Positions 29,399 to 37,471 of a stretch of 64,000 nt of DNA are shown here, piece by piece. Position 1 is the first letter of the stretch. Every line of letters starts with the position of its first letter. This DNA is from an uncultured Bacteroidales bacterium (GTDB lineage: Bacteria; Bacteroidota; Bacteroidia; Bacteroidales; F082). Below the pieces are notes generated by a model that was given only the letters and a program-made list of their open reading frames with translations, ran no database searches and had not been told where the DNA came from. The position numbers and the translations under genes were made by a program. Location: the NCBI GenBank assembly GCA_905233685.1, contig CAJOEZ010000003.1:124001-188000 (forward strand), written 5' to 3'.

Positions 29399-30645
29399 AG
29401 GTCGATGCCGTATTCATTGATTTTGCGGTACAACGTGCGTTCGCTGATGCCCAAGGCCTTGGCGGCGTCCTTGCGCTTGCCGCGATGGGCTTCCAATGCC
29501 TTGATAATCATCTCTTTCTCGTGATGTTCAAGGGAAAGCGTTTCAGGCATCTGTGTCGTTGAGCCTGTCGAAACGACACCGAAATGCGTCTCCTCGGCGG
29601 GAATGAATTCCGTGTATTCCTGCTCACTGACCTGTGGCTCGTCGTGGCTCACACGGGTCACGACCGTGTCGCCGATTTGCGTGACGGGATTAGGCTGCAC
29701 GTAGGTCGGCTCCATCGGGCGACCACCGTTCATATTATTGACTTGGGCACGCAATTCGGCGATGTCTTTCTTCATGTCGAAAAGCACGCGGTAGAGCAGG
29801 TCGCGCTCCGACATGCCTTCGGGCGTGTCCTCTCGGGGCAATAAGACTGGCAGTGCACTCGGCACGCGGTTGGGCAGATATTTGGCCAAGGTCTCCGCCG
29901 TGATGTGGCGGTCGGTTTCCATGATGGAGATTTGCTCGGTCACGTTTTTCAACTGGCGCACGTTACCGTCCCAGCGGTAGTTGACCAGCATTTGCATCGC
30001 ATCGTCACTCAAAGTGATGGGCGGGATGTGGTTGCGTTCGGCGAAGTCGGCGGCAAACTTCCTGAACAACAGCGGAATGTCAGCCTTCCTTTCGCGCAAG
30101 GCGGGAATATGAATCGGGATGGTGTTCAACCTATAATAAAGGTCTTCGCGGAAACGCCCTCGCTCGATGGCTACGGGCAAATCGACATTGGTGGCGGCCA
30201 CGATTCTCACATCGGTTTTCATCACCTTGTTGCCGCCCACACGGATGAACTCGCCGTTTTCCAACACGCGCAGCAGCCTCGCTTGCGTGGAGAGTGGCAA
30301 TTCGCCGACCTCGTCCAAGAACAAAGTACCTTTGTCGGCAATTTCAAAATACCCCTTGCGCTCATTGACGGCACCCGTAAACGAGCCTTTCTCATGGCCA
30401 AACAGCTCAGAATCAATGGTTCCCTCGGGGATGGCACCGCAGTTCACGGCGAAATATTGTCCGTGCTTGCGCGCGCTGTTTTGGTGGATGATTTTCGGGA
30501 ACACGTCCTTGCCCGTGCCGCTCTCGCCCATGATAAGCACGGTGAGGTCGGTGGCGGCCACTTGTGCCGCAATGCCGATGGCGCGGTCCAACTCGGGGTT
30601 GGTGCCGATGATGCCGAAAGTCCGTTTTATTGCTTGTACGTCCAT
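29395..30645 (-). CDS. Sigma-54-dependent transcriptional activator without receiver domain
   Basis: 416 residues. The AAA+ domain starts almost at the N-terminus: Walker A GESGTGKD (40-47), the sigma-54 contact loop GSFTGA (87-92, a variant of GAFTGA) and Walker B LFLDEVGE (Asp111, Glu112). A long linker (~250-370) leads to a Fis-type helix-turn-helix (KRKDAAKALGISERTLYRKINEYG). No phosphoacceptor receiver domain is present, so activity is probably set by expression or partner proteins. It overlaps lptE by 4 bases, suggesting a link to envelope assembly. A palindromic repeat sits in the linker-coding region near residue 360. Confidence 0.9.
   Translation of the reverse strand: MDVQAIKRTFGIIGTNPELDRAIGIAAQVAATDLTVLIMGESGTGKDVFPKIIHQNSARKHGQYFAVNCGAIPEGTIDSELFGHEKGSFTGAVNERKGYFEIADKGTLFLDEVGELPLSTQARLLRVLENGEFIRVGGNKVMKTDVRIVAATNVDLPVAIERGRFREDLYYRLNTIPIHIPALRERKADIPLLFRKFAADFAERNHIPPITLSDDAMQMLVNYRWDGNVRQLKNVTEQISIMETDRHITAETLAKYLPNRVPSALPVLLPREDTPEGMSERDLLYRVLFDMKKDIAELRAQVNNMNGGRPMEPTYVQPNPVTQIGDTVVTRVSHDEPQVSEQEYTEFIPAEETHFGVVSTGSTTQMPETLSLEHHEKEMIIKALEAHRGKRKDAAKALGISERTLYRKINEYGIDL
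29553..29579. repeat. Palindromic repeat inside the sigma-54 activator gene
   Basis: GTGTCGTT and AACGACAC flank the GAGCCTGTCGA core, forming an 8-bp stem. It encodes part of the variable linker (VVSTGSTTQ) between the AAA+ and helix-turn-helix domains, where an insertion would be tolerated. Confidence 0.7.
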
Positions 30646-30647
30646 GT

Positions 30648-30722
30648 TTTTCAGTTTTCAGTTTTCAGTTTTCAGTTTTCAGTTAAGACAACTCCTAACT
30701 GCCAACTGCCAACTGAAAACTA
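30648..30722. repeat. TTTTCAG tandem array with inverted partner
   Basis: Five perfect tandem copies of TTTTCAG (30648-30682) are followed by a spacer and a partly complementary segment with AACTGCC repeats ending AACTGAAAACT. Together they form a potential long hairpin filling the gap between pheT and the sigma-54 gene. It may affect transcription passing from pheT into the regulator. Confidence 0.75.
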
Positions 30723-33188
30723 TCTCAACACAGCGTTAAGTTCTTTCTCCATAGCCCCCTGAATCTTTCCCATCGTCTTCTCAATTACCTTGTCGGTGAG
30801 GGTAGTGGTGGGTGACATCAGCACGAAACTCATGGCGTATTGTTTCTTGCCTTCTGGAATCTTCTCGCCTTCGTAAACGTCGAAGAGGCTCATCGATTGC
30901 AGGATTTTGTTCTCCGCGTTCATGGCGACTTTCTTCACTTCACTGAAAGTCACGTTCTTGTCGAAAATCATGGCGAGGTCGCGGCGCACGGCGGGGAACT
31001 TCGACAGCGGCTCGAAATGCACTTCCTTGGCCTTGGCGAGGCATTGCATCATCACGGTCCAGTTGAAGGTGGCGTAAAACACGTCTTTCTTCAGGTCGAA
31101 ATGCTTCAAGGTCTTCTTGCTGAGTTTGCCGAGGGTGACAATCTCCTTACCGTCAACGTAACAAGTGGTCGCGTAATCGAAATGCGGCAGGTTGGCTTCC
31201 TTGGCTTCCAATTGGTTGAAGTCGAATTTGAAATGGTTGAGCACGCCTCTCACATATTCCTTCAAGTCGAAGTAATCGACGGGTTTGCTCGGGTTGTTCC
31301 ACAGTTCGGCTTGCTTGTTGCCGGTGAGGAAGAGGTCGAGATTTGTATGCTCCGTGTAAGGTTTGAGCGGTTGTTTTTCGTCGCCAACTTTTTGTGCGTC
31401 AAAGAAATATACATTACCAAACTCGAAAAACTTCATGTCGCTGACCTTGCGGTTTTGGTTGAAGGCGATGCTCTCCAAGCCGCCCCACATCAGGGTCTGG
31501 CGCATGACGTTGAGGTCACTGCTGAGCGGGTTCAAAATCTTCACATTCTGAGCTGGGTCAAAGGCGGGGAAAGCCTCGCTGTAGGCGGCCTTGGTGAGCG
31601 AGTTGTTCATGATTTCGTAGAAGCCGTTGGCGACGAGCATGTCGCTGATTTTCTGCTGCATCTTGTCGGCGTCAGGTTTCGCGGCGCGACTGATGGAAGC
31701 ATGGACGCGGCTCGGGATTTCGATGTTGTCGTAGCCGTAGATACGCAAGATTTCCTCGACCACATCGGCGGGACGGGTCACATCGACCTTGCTGGTGTGC
31801 ACATCCACCATAATGTGCTTGTCATCTTGTTCAACAACTTGGCACTCAAGGCTTTTCAGTATATTGACGGCTTGGGTCGGGTCAATGACCTTACCAGCCA
31901 CTTTGTTCAGGTAGTCGAACTTCAAATCGACGCGGGCAGGGGCAAATTCGCCGTTTTTCACGTCCTTGATTTCAGACGAAATCGTTCCGCCGGCCAACTC
32001 CTTTATTAATAAAGCGGCGCGTTTCAGGGCGAAAATTGTGATATTCGGGTCGGCACCGCGCTCGTAGCGGAACGAGGCGTCGGTTTGCAGGCCGTGGAAC
32101 TTGGCCGTCTTGCGGATGCTGGTGGGGTTAAAATAGGCGCTTTCAAGGAAGACGTTGGTGGTTTCCATCGTCACGCCCGACTTCTGTCCGCCAAACACAC
32201 CGCCGATGCACATGGGTTCTTCAGCGTTGCAAATCATCAAGTTACGGCTGTTGAGTTTGCGCTCCACGCCATCCAAGGTGACAAAAGGCGTGCCTTCGGG
32301 CAGGCATTTCACCACGACCTTCTTGCCTGTGATTTTATCGGCATCGAAGGCGTGCATGGGCTGGCCGACTTCCATCAGCACGAAGTTGGTAATATCGACG
32401 ATGTTGTTGATGCTGCGGATACCCACGGCGGCAAGGCGGTTCTTCAGCCAGGCCGGCGACTCGTCGACTTTCACACCGCTGATGGTCACGCCAGAGTAGC
32501 GCGGGCAAGCTTGCGTATCTTCAACGACCACTTCAATGTCCAAGTCGTGGTTTTCCACCTTGAAGTCATCGACCGAGGGACGGATGAGGTGGTATTTTGT
32601 GGTGTTCTCGCGCTGGTTGAGGGCGGCCACGAGGTCGCGGGCCGAGCCGATGTGCGAAGTGGCGTCGCTGCGGTTGGCGGTGAGGCCGATTTCAATGGTA
32701 TGGTCTTCTTCCACAGGGAAATAGAACGCGGCGGGACGCCCCACTTCATAGGTGTCGGGCAGCACCATGATACCCTCGTGCGAGGTGCCGAGTTGAAGTT
32801 CGTCTTCGGCGCAAATCATGCCCTCACTCACTTCGCCGCGAATCTTGCCCTTCTTGATGGTGATATGTTCGTCGCCAAGCCAAAGTTCCGTTCCGATAGT
32901 GGCCACGAGTACCTTTTGGCCGGCCGCCACGTTAGGCGCGCCGCAAACGATGTGCAGTGGTTCCGCGCCGCCCACATCGACGGTGGTGATGTGCAGGTGG
33001 TCGGAGTTGGGGTGGTCGATGCAGGTGAGCACCTTGCCCACGACGACGCCTTTCAAGGCACCCTTCACCGACTCAAAACGTTCAAGGTCTTCCACTTCAA
33101 GGCCCGTTGAAGTCAGCAGTTCGCTGACCTTCTCAGCCGGATAATCGCAGTTGACGTATTGTTTCAACCAGTTATAAGAAATCTTCAT
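30720..33188 (-). CDS. pheT: Phenylalanyl-tRNA synthetase beta subunit
   Basis: 822 residues, full length for PheT. In order: the tRNA-binding OB fold (~40-155; VVVGKVLTCIDHPNSDHLHI, HIVCGAPNV), the B3/B4 domain (~215-385), the B5 domain, a catalytic-like core with RYERGADPN, and the C-terminal ferredoxin-fold anticodon-binding domain (KFPAVRRDLAMIFDK...). Paired with PheS, it charges tRNA-Phe in the cytoplasm. PheS is not in the window. It has its own -7 box and may be read through the TTTTCAG repeat into the sigma-54 operon. Confidence 0.95.
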   Translation of the reverse strand: MKISYNWLKQYVNCDYPAEKVSELLTSTGLEVEDLERFESVKGALKGVVVGKVLTCIDHPNSDHLHITTVDVGGAEPLHIVCGAPNVAAGQKVLVATIGTELWLGDEHITIKKGKIRGEVSEGMICAEDELQLGTSHEGIMVLPDTYEVGRPAAFYFPVEEDHTIEIGLTANRSDATSHIGSARDLVAALNQRENTTKYHLIRPSVDDFKVENHDLDIEVVVEDTQACPRYSGVTISGVKVDESPAWLKNRLAAVGIRSINNIVDITNFVLMEVGQPMHAFDADKITGKKVVVKCLPEGTPFVTLDGVERKLNSRNLMICNAEEPMCIGGVFGGQKSGVTMETTNVFLESAYFNPTSIRKTAKFHGLQTDASFRYERGADPNITIFALKRAALLIKELAGGTISSEIKDVKNGEFAPARVDLKFDYLNKVAGKVIDPTQAVNILKSLECQVVEQDDKHIMVDVHTSKVDVTRPADVVEEILRIYGYDNIEIPSRVHASISRAAKPDADKMQQKISDMLVANGFYEIMNNSLTKAAYSEAFPAFDPAQNVKILNPLSSDLNVMRQTLMWGGLESIAFNQNRKVSDMKFFEFGNVYFFDAQKVGDEKQPLKPYTEHTNLDLFLTGNKQAELWNNPSKPVDYFDLKEYVRGVLNHFKFDFNQLEAKEANLPHFDYATTCYVDGKEIVTLGKLSKKTLKHFDLKKDVFYATFNWTVMMQCLAKAKEVHFEPLSKFPAVRRDLAMIFDKNVTFSEVKKVAMNAENKILQSMSLFDVYEGEKIPEGKKQYAMSFVLMSPTTTLTDKVIEKTMGKIQGAMEKELNAVLR

Positions 33189-33210
33189 TTTCGTAAAATT
33201 TAATGAGCCG

Positions 33211-33218
33211 CAAAAATA
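33211..33218 (-). promoter_or_regulatory. -7 promoter box for pheT
   Basis: TATTTTTG on the minus strand, 22 bases upstream of the pheT ATG. Confidence 0.55.
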
Positions 33219-33268
33219 CGAAATTCTGACAAAATGTCACGATTATTTTTCAAGGAATGTGAAATAGC

Positions 33269-33544
33269 TTAAAACAAATCTGAGTGTGTCCCTGTGTTAA
33301 GCATTAAAAGTGTAAGTTGGGTGTTGTTTTGTTCCCAAATTAACAACCAGTCTGGCTCAATGTGACACTCCCAAGTATTGTTGCCTCTATAGCCCGACAG
33401 TTTATGTGGATTATAACTTTGCGGTAATGAACCATTTTCTCTTAGAATATCCACAATTACCGCAATCTTTGAAACATCTAGTCCGCGTTTGGCGCAACGT
33501 TTCACAGCATGCTTAAACTGGTTAGTAAAGATAACATCGTACAT
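33269..33544 (-). CDS. YafQ/RelE-family toxin (mRNA interferase)
   Basis: 91 residues starting at an ATG (33544); the frame could also begin at a TTG three codons earlier. The RelE/YafQ pattern is present: YDVIFTNQFKHAVKRCAKRG at the start, LSGYRGNNTWECHIEPDWLLIW in the centre and LNTGTHSDLF at the end, including the catalytic-type His and a terminal Phe. It would cut mRNA on the ribosome when freed from its antitoxin. It follows the antitoxin gene by 5 bases. Confidence 0.85.
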   Translation of the reverse strand: MYDVIFTNQFKHAVKRCAKRGLDVSKIAVIVDILRENGSLPQSYNPHKLSGYRGNNTWECHIEPDWLLIWEQNNTQLTLLMLNTGTHSDLF

Positions 33545-33549
33545 GGGAT

Positions 33550-33753
33550 TCAATTATCTAAACATTGACGAATAAGATCTGACCCATCTTTCGCGTAATA
33601 AACCCTTCCGGCTTCCACATCCTCGTAAGCCAGTTCTATTCCGCTTTTTTTGCGGCGTTTTGTGGCAACTTCTACGCCTTCGATGGAACGAAACAATTTG
33701 CGAAGCATTGGGATTAGGCTTTCGTCGGTCACTTTCAATGTAAGTTCAGTCAT
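33550..33753 (-). CDS. Antitoxin of the YafQ/RelE-type module
   Basis: 67 residues. A short beta-alpha N-terminus (TLKVTDESLIPMLRKLFRSIEGVEV) is followed by a basic hinge (KRRKK) and an acidic C-terminal segment (YEDVEAGRVYYAKDGSDLIRQCL), the usual layout of small Bacteroidota antitoxins. It should bind and silence the toxin encoded just downstream and probably represses their shared promoter. It is preceded by a -7 box at 33783-33790. Confidence 0.8.
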   Translation of the reverse strand: MTELTLKVTDESLIPMLRKLFRSIEGVEVATKRRKKSGIELAYEDVEAGRVYYAKDGSDLIRQCLDN

Positions 33754-33782
33754 CGTTTGCTCTCCTTTTGTTTTTCAATGCG

Positions 33783-33790
33783 CAAAAATA
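33783..33790 (-). promoter_or_regulatory. -7 promoter box for the toxin-antitoxin operon
   Basis: TATTTTTG on the minus strand, 29 bases upstream of the antitoxin start. Confidence 0.55.
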
Positions 33791-33873
33791 CACATTATTT
33801 TGAAATTCGAGGATTTCGGATCAAAAAGTTCAAAATTTTCGTCAAAAAATTATTGCAATTCGATAATTATTTG

Positions 33874-33881
33874 TAGTTTTG
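33874..33881 (+). promoter_or_regulatory. Promoter of the 33938 lipoprotein gene
   Basis: TAGTTTTG forms the -7 box. A TTG at 33853-33855 lies 18 bases upstream, close to the normal -33 spacing, making this one of the more complete promoters here. The rest of the 184-base gap is AT-rich with no other visible feature. Confidence 0.6.
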
Positions 33882-33937
33882 CAGCGTCATGACAACAAAA
33901 AAGTAACTAAAATGTCGAATTCAAAAAGTTTAAAACG

Positions 33938-34537
33938 ATGAAAAAGAAGAATTTAATCTTGATGGCTTTGGCCATTATGGTAGTTGTCATTCCGTTTATT
34001 CAGGGATGCGAGAAAAAAAAGAATTGTTATTATGGGCATAATGGGATTGTGTACAATCCTTTGACAGATGACTGCGAATGCGTCAATTATTACGAAGGAA
34101 TGGAATTGGACACAGGTTATAACTCTTTGATTGATATAGTGCATTATATGCAATACTATTCAAGGGCTGACAAGCCGAATTATCCTTATTATTCACGTGA
34201 AGGGGATACCGTTAAAACTTGTGGTTGGATTAACCATGTGGATGGGCAAACACTGTTGCCGAATGAATCCGACAGCCTTTATGTCCAATTTGTTATTTCT
34301 GATGATTCCCTTACTGCGATGAATGCCGATTTTCTTTCTGAACGGATTCATATTGAAGGAGATTTGGCATTGTTTGATGGCATAGACCGGGATAAAAAAT
34401 GTTACATAAAGGGGATTATTTCTTTTCATCCGAAAGCCGATGGACTTGGGTGGTTGGATGGACCGGCAGATCCCGAACCTTCTCATAATTGTTCTTCAGT
34501 CAATTTCGCACTTCGTTTGGTAGAAATCAGAAACTAA
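33938..34537 (+). CDS. Lipoprotein of unknown function
   Basis: 199 residues. A signal peptide ends PFIQGC-EKKKN, with Cys24 predicted to be lipidated. Three more cysteines lie just after it (CYYG, DCECVN), and there is one in each of KTCGW, KKCYIKG and HNCSSVNF. These could form disulfides in the periplasm. No catalytic motif or known domain was recognised. Base composition is lower in GC than neighbouring genes. It is followed after 12 bases by the DUF2975 gene. Confidence 0.65.
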   Translation: MKKKNLILMALAIMVVVIPFIQGCEKKKNCYYGHNGIVYNPLTDDCECVNYYEGMELDTGYNSLIDIVHYMQYYSRADKPNYPYYSREGDTVKTCGWINHVDGQTLLPNESDSLYVQFVISDDSLTAMNADFLSERIHIEGDLALFDGIDRDKKCYIKGIISFHPKADGLGWLDGPADPEPSHNCSSVNFALRLVEIRN

Positions 34538-34549
34538 ATTGTTGCCGCT

Positions 34550-35026
34550 ATGAAAAACAAAACTTGGACGGGCATCCGTGTTTGCAGTTATGTGGCTCTT
34601 TTGTTTTGCGTTGCTTGGGCTGTGTTTTATGTATTTGCATTTTTGGGACTTTTGACAGGTAAAGGGGGAGTGAGCAGAGCTGCGGACTGGTCTCAACACA
34701 CAGTACTTAAAATTGCTTTTTTTGTAATAGATGTGCTTAGTTTAGCCGCCACAATTTACCTTTGCGTTAAGGCCGCTTTGAACTTCCTAAAAGGTAGTCG
34801 TGAGGGTGTGGTTTTCCCAAAAAGTAATGTAAGACTGTTTTTCTGGTTGGCTTTGGCTTATTTAGTCCATCGATTGCTTTGGGGATTTCATCCTTTTTAT
34901 TATGAATCCGATATCATTCTTTCAGTAGGGCACTCCATTATTGTCATCCCTTTCTGCATCCTTTTCTTCGCCTTCATGTACAAAGTGGCCGCCGATGCGG
35001 TGGAAGAGAATAACCTTACCATTTGA
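34550..35026 (+). CDS. DUF2975 membrane protein
   Basis: 158 residues with four predicted membrane helices (~10-35, 52-75, 92-112, 122-145). The pattern, with FPKSNVRLFFWLALAYLV before helix 3, fits DUF2975. This family is typically encoded next to a small XRE-type regulator, as here. Its function is unknown; membrane sensing or control of the adjacent regulator is a reasonable inference. Confidence 0.75.
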   Translation: MKNKTWTGIRVCSYVALLFCVAWAVFYVFAFLGLLTGKGGVSRAADWSQHTVLKIAFFVIDVLSLAATIYLCVKAALNFLKGSREGVVFPKSNVRLFFWLALAYLVHRLLWGFHPFYYESDIILSVGHSIIVIPFCILFFAFMYKVAADAVEENNLTI

Positions 35027-35029
35027 GCC

Positions 35030-35245
35030 ATGATAGTGATGAACTTAGACGTAATGCTGGCCAAGCGCAAGATGCGCTCCAACGAGTTGGCCGAGCGCAT
35101 CGGCCTCACCCAAGCCAACCTCTCCATCCTCAAGACGGGCAAGGCCAAGGCCATCCGCCTCAGCACCCTCAATGCCATCTGCCGCGAACTGCAATGCACG
35201 CCAGGGGATATTTTGGAGTATAGAGCCGATGAATCAACTAATTAA
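35030..35245 (+). CDS. XRE-family DNA-binding regulator (YozG-like)
   Basis: 71 residues, essentially one helix-turn-helix: LAKRKMRSNELAERIGLTQANLSILKTGKAKAIRLSTLNAICRELQCTPGDILEY. The LQCTPGDILEY ending is typical of the regulators paired with DUF2975. It begins 3 bases after the DUF2975 stop. An in-frame ATG three codons later (35039) is an alternative start. It probably regulates this small operon. Confidence 0.85.
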   Translation: MIVMNLDVMLAKRKMRSNELAERIGLTQANLSILKTGKAKAIRLSTLNAICRELQCTPGDILEYRADESTN

Positions 35246-35257
35246 AGCCAGCAGAAT

Positions 35258-36133
35258 ATGAAACGCATCAAGCTTTACATCATGCTCCTGCTGACTATGG
35301 AAGCGGTGATGGTGCAGGCCCAAGACCACCCCTCCATTGTCGTGGAATCAATCGTGTTGGATAGCGCAAGCCATACGCCGCTGAGCTATGTCAACATCGG
35401 CATTGCCAACAAGAACATTGGAACCGTTTCGGGTGTTGACGGCAAGTTTAGCCTTGCCGTGCCTGATTCTTTGGCACAAGAGAGAATCATGTTTTCGATG
35501 ATTGGTTACTCAAACAAATCATTAATTGTCAGTGAATTGCAAAACGAAAACGGCAAAGTATTTCTTTCTCCCACTGTCATTGAGTTAAACGCCGTGGAAA
35601 TTACCGCCGCAAAGATGAAAGCCAAGAAAGTCGGCAAGTCGTCAGGGGTCGGAGTATATTTTTCTGTTGGTGTTTTGGATTTTGGCGGCGAGCTTGCTAC
35701 CGTGATAAAGATGCCCAAAAGGAAAAAGTCGTTCCTGAAAGACTTCAATTTCAAAGTCACGTCCAACAATCCCGACTCCGCTCTGTTTCGGGTGAATTTG
35801 TATTATTTTGAAAATGATGTGTTTAAAAACATCTTGGACGAAAACATCTATTTCAAGCTGTACAAAGGTACCACGGGTGATATTTGTGTTGATTTGTCGC
35901 CATACAATATTGTCGTTGACCGCGACGTCTTGGTCAGCATTGAGTTTCTTGAAATCTATGCTCCGGAAGTCGAGTTTGACGAAGACGACCCCAACAGATA
36001 TTTTTACGGCGACATCAACTTTGCCGGAGGTTTTGTCGGGCCCAAATCCTACATGAGGCCGACCAGTCAAGGCGAATGGGAAAAAGTTCCCTTGTCCGTC
36101 GCGCCCTGCTTTTGGATGACGATTTTGCAATAG
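35258..36133 (+). CDS. Secreted protein with carboxypeptidase-regulatory-like domain
   Basis: 291 residues with a signal peptide (~1-22, VQA-Q). Residues ~28-105 form a carboxypeptidase D regulatory-like beta-sandwich (SASHTPLSYVNIGIANKNIGTVSGVDGKFSL), the fold found at the N-terminus of TonB-dependent receptors and in many Bacteroidota surface proteins. The remaining ~180 residues are beta-rich without a recognised domain, and there is no outer-membrane plug or barrel. It is probably periplasmic or surface-attached. It lies 12 bases after the XRE gene. Confidence 0.7.
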   Translation: MKRIKLYIMLLLTMEAVMVQAQDHPSIVVESIVLDSASHTPLSYVNIGIANKNIGTVSGVDGKFSLAVPDSLAQERIMFSMIGYSNKSLIVSELQNENGKVFLSPTVIELNAVEITAAKMKAKKVGKSSGVGVYFSVGVLDFGGELATVIKMPKRKKSFLKDFNFKVTSNNPDSALFRVNLYYFENDVFKNILDENIYFKLYKGTTGDICVDLSPYNIVVDRDVLVSIEFLEIYAPEVEFDEDDPNRYFYGDINFAGGFVGPKSYMRPTSQGEWEKVPLSVAPCFWMTILQ

Positions 36134-36191
36134 TATTTGGCCAAATTTTCACTTTCCGGGCCAGTTTTGCGATTGTTTCGGAAAAATGCAC

Positions 36192-36199
36192 TATATTTG
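36192..36199 (+). promoter_or_regulatory. Promoter of the pseudokinase gene
   Basis: TATATTTG is the -7 box and TTTG at 36166-36169 lies 22 bases upstream, near the normal -33 spacing. An AGAGGA Shine-Dalgarno-like run sits immediately before the ATG at 36227. Confidence 0.6.
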
Positions 36200-36226
36200 C
36201 ACCCAAATATTATAATGTAAAGAGGA

Positions 36227-37444
36227 ATGTCTGAAAGCAACTTCTCAACCGAATACACCAACCTACGCCCGTTGCACACTTCAAGTTACGGCAACAGCCG
36301 GCTTTTCACTGCACAGAATAACGGTCGCAAGGTCGTCATCAAAGCCTTAAAGGCTGACCGTGCCGACAACGCGCAATGTCGCGCCTCGCTTCGTAGTGAA
36401 TACGACGTGACGGCCTCGCTCGACAACAAGTTTATCCGCAAAGCCATCGATTTTGTCCGAATCGAAGGCTTGGGCGACTGCATCGTCTTTGAGTACATCG
36501 ACGGCAAGTCGTTAGCCGAACATGTGCGCGTGGGTACATTGACAGAAAAGCAGGTGAAGAACGTCCTTGTCGATGTTTGCGACGGCCTCTCATACCTGCA
36601 CCGCAACAACGTCGTCCACTGCAACCTGAAGCCGGAGAACGTCATCGTCACTGCCGCCGACTGTCGCGCCAAGTTGATTGACCTCGGCATCCCCGAGACC
36701 GACCCCGACGCTGACCGCGAGTTGCTCATTAAGGAAATGGAGTTCACCGCCCCTGAAATCATCAAGGGCGAGAGTTTCGACAACCGCGCCGACATCTTTT
36801 CCTTGGGAAAGATTATGGAGTTCATTGGCGAGCGCAATATCTCGAAGCAGTTCCTTCATGTGGCCACGCATTGCACCCAGTTCTCGAAAGAGCAACGATA
36901 CGACAACATCGCTGAGGTTCGCTCGGCCATCTCCAAGGGGCATCCTACGGTGAAGGTCATCGTTCTTGCGTTAGTGCTTGTCGCATTGGCTGCGTTGGCC
37001 TATATCTACGTGCCGAAAATCGCGGCCAACGTGGATAAGGAGCGGGCAGCGCGGCGTGTTGCCGAATTCAACCGAGAGTTGGAGAAAATGCAGAACGAAT
37101 TGCCCGAACTCTGCGAAAAATATGAACTGAAATCGCTCTCAGAACCTATCGCCGTTGACTGGTCGGATGACAGCGTTAGGTATATGCAAGGTCTGTCACA
37201 ATACATCGGCCATGACGAGGCGGCGTTGGGCTTTGAAGACATCTCCGCCAAAGCCATCCGTTTCTTTAAACAGCAGCGAGCCGGCATTGAGAAATGTCGC
37301 CAAAACGATTTTAACCGCTTGTTGGTCAGTGAGTTTGAAAACGCAAACGACAGTTTGGCCGTTGCCTTGAGAACGCCTTTGGTCGACCCCACCGACGAGC
37401 AACTGCTCATTGAAGCTGAAAAGTGGCTGCAACAAATGAAATAA
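36227..37444 (+). CDS. Membrane-anchored Ser/Thr protein kinase fold, probable pseudokinase
   Basis: 405 residues. The kinase fold spans ~10-235: an ATP-lysine in VVIKAL (Lys39), a hinge FEYIDGKS, then HCNLKPEN (131-138) in place of HRDLKPEN, so the catalytic aspartate is Asn133. DLG (152-154) replaces DFG but keeps the magnesium aspartate, and the APE motif is intact (FTAPEII). One transmembrane helix (~243-262) is followed by a ~140-residue region, presumably periplasmic, with coiled-coil character. It may bind ATP and signal by conformation without phosphorylating. It stands 27 bases upstream of the porW/sprE-like gene and may share its transcript. Confidence 0.75.
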   Translation: MSESNFSTEYTNLRPLHTSSYGNSRLFTAQNNGRKVVIKALKADRADNAQCRASLRSEYDVTASLDNKFIRKAIDFVRIEGLGDCIVFEYIDGKSLAEHVRVGTLTEKQVKNVLVDVCDGLSYLHRNNVVHCNLKPENVIVTAADCRAKLIDLGIPETDPDADRELLIKEMEFTAPEIIKGESFDNRADIFSLGKIMEFIGERNISKQFLHVATHCTQFSKEQRYDNIAEVRSAISKGHPTVKVIVLALVLVALAALAYIYVPKIAANVDKERAARRVAEFNRELEKMQNELPELCEKYELKSLSEPIAVDWSDDSVRYMQGLSQYIGHDEAALGFEDISAKAIRFFKQQRAGIEKCRQNDFNRLLVSEFENANDSLAVALRTPLVDPTDEQLLIEAEKWLQQMK

Positions 37445-37471
37445 TTCCGCTGGAATGTAGTTATTGTTTAC

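Noticed and set aside
30648..30722. CRISPR array
   Set aside because: Units are 7 bp and contiguous without spacers, and no cas genes are present.
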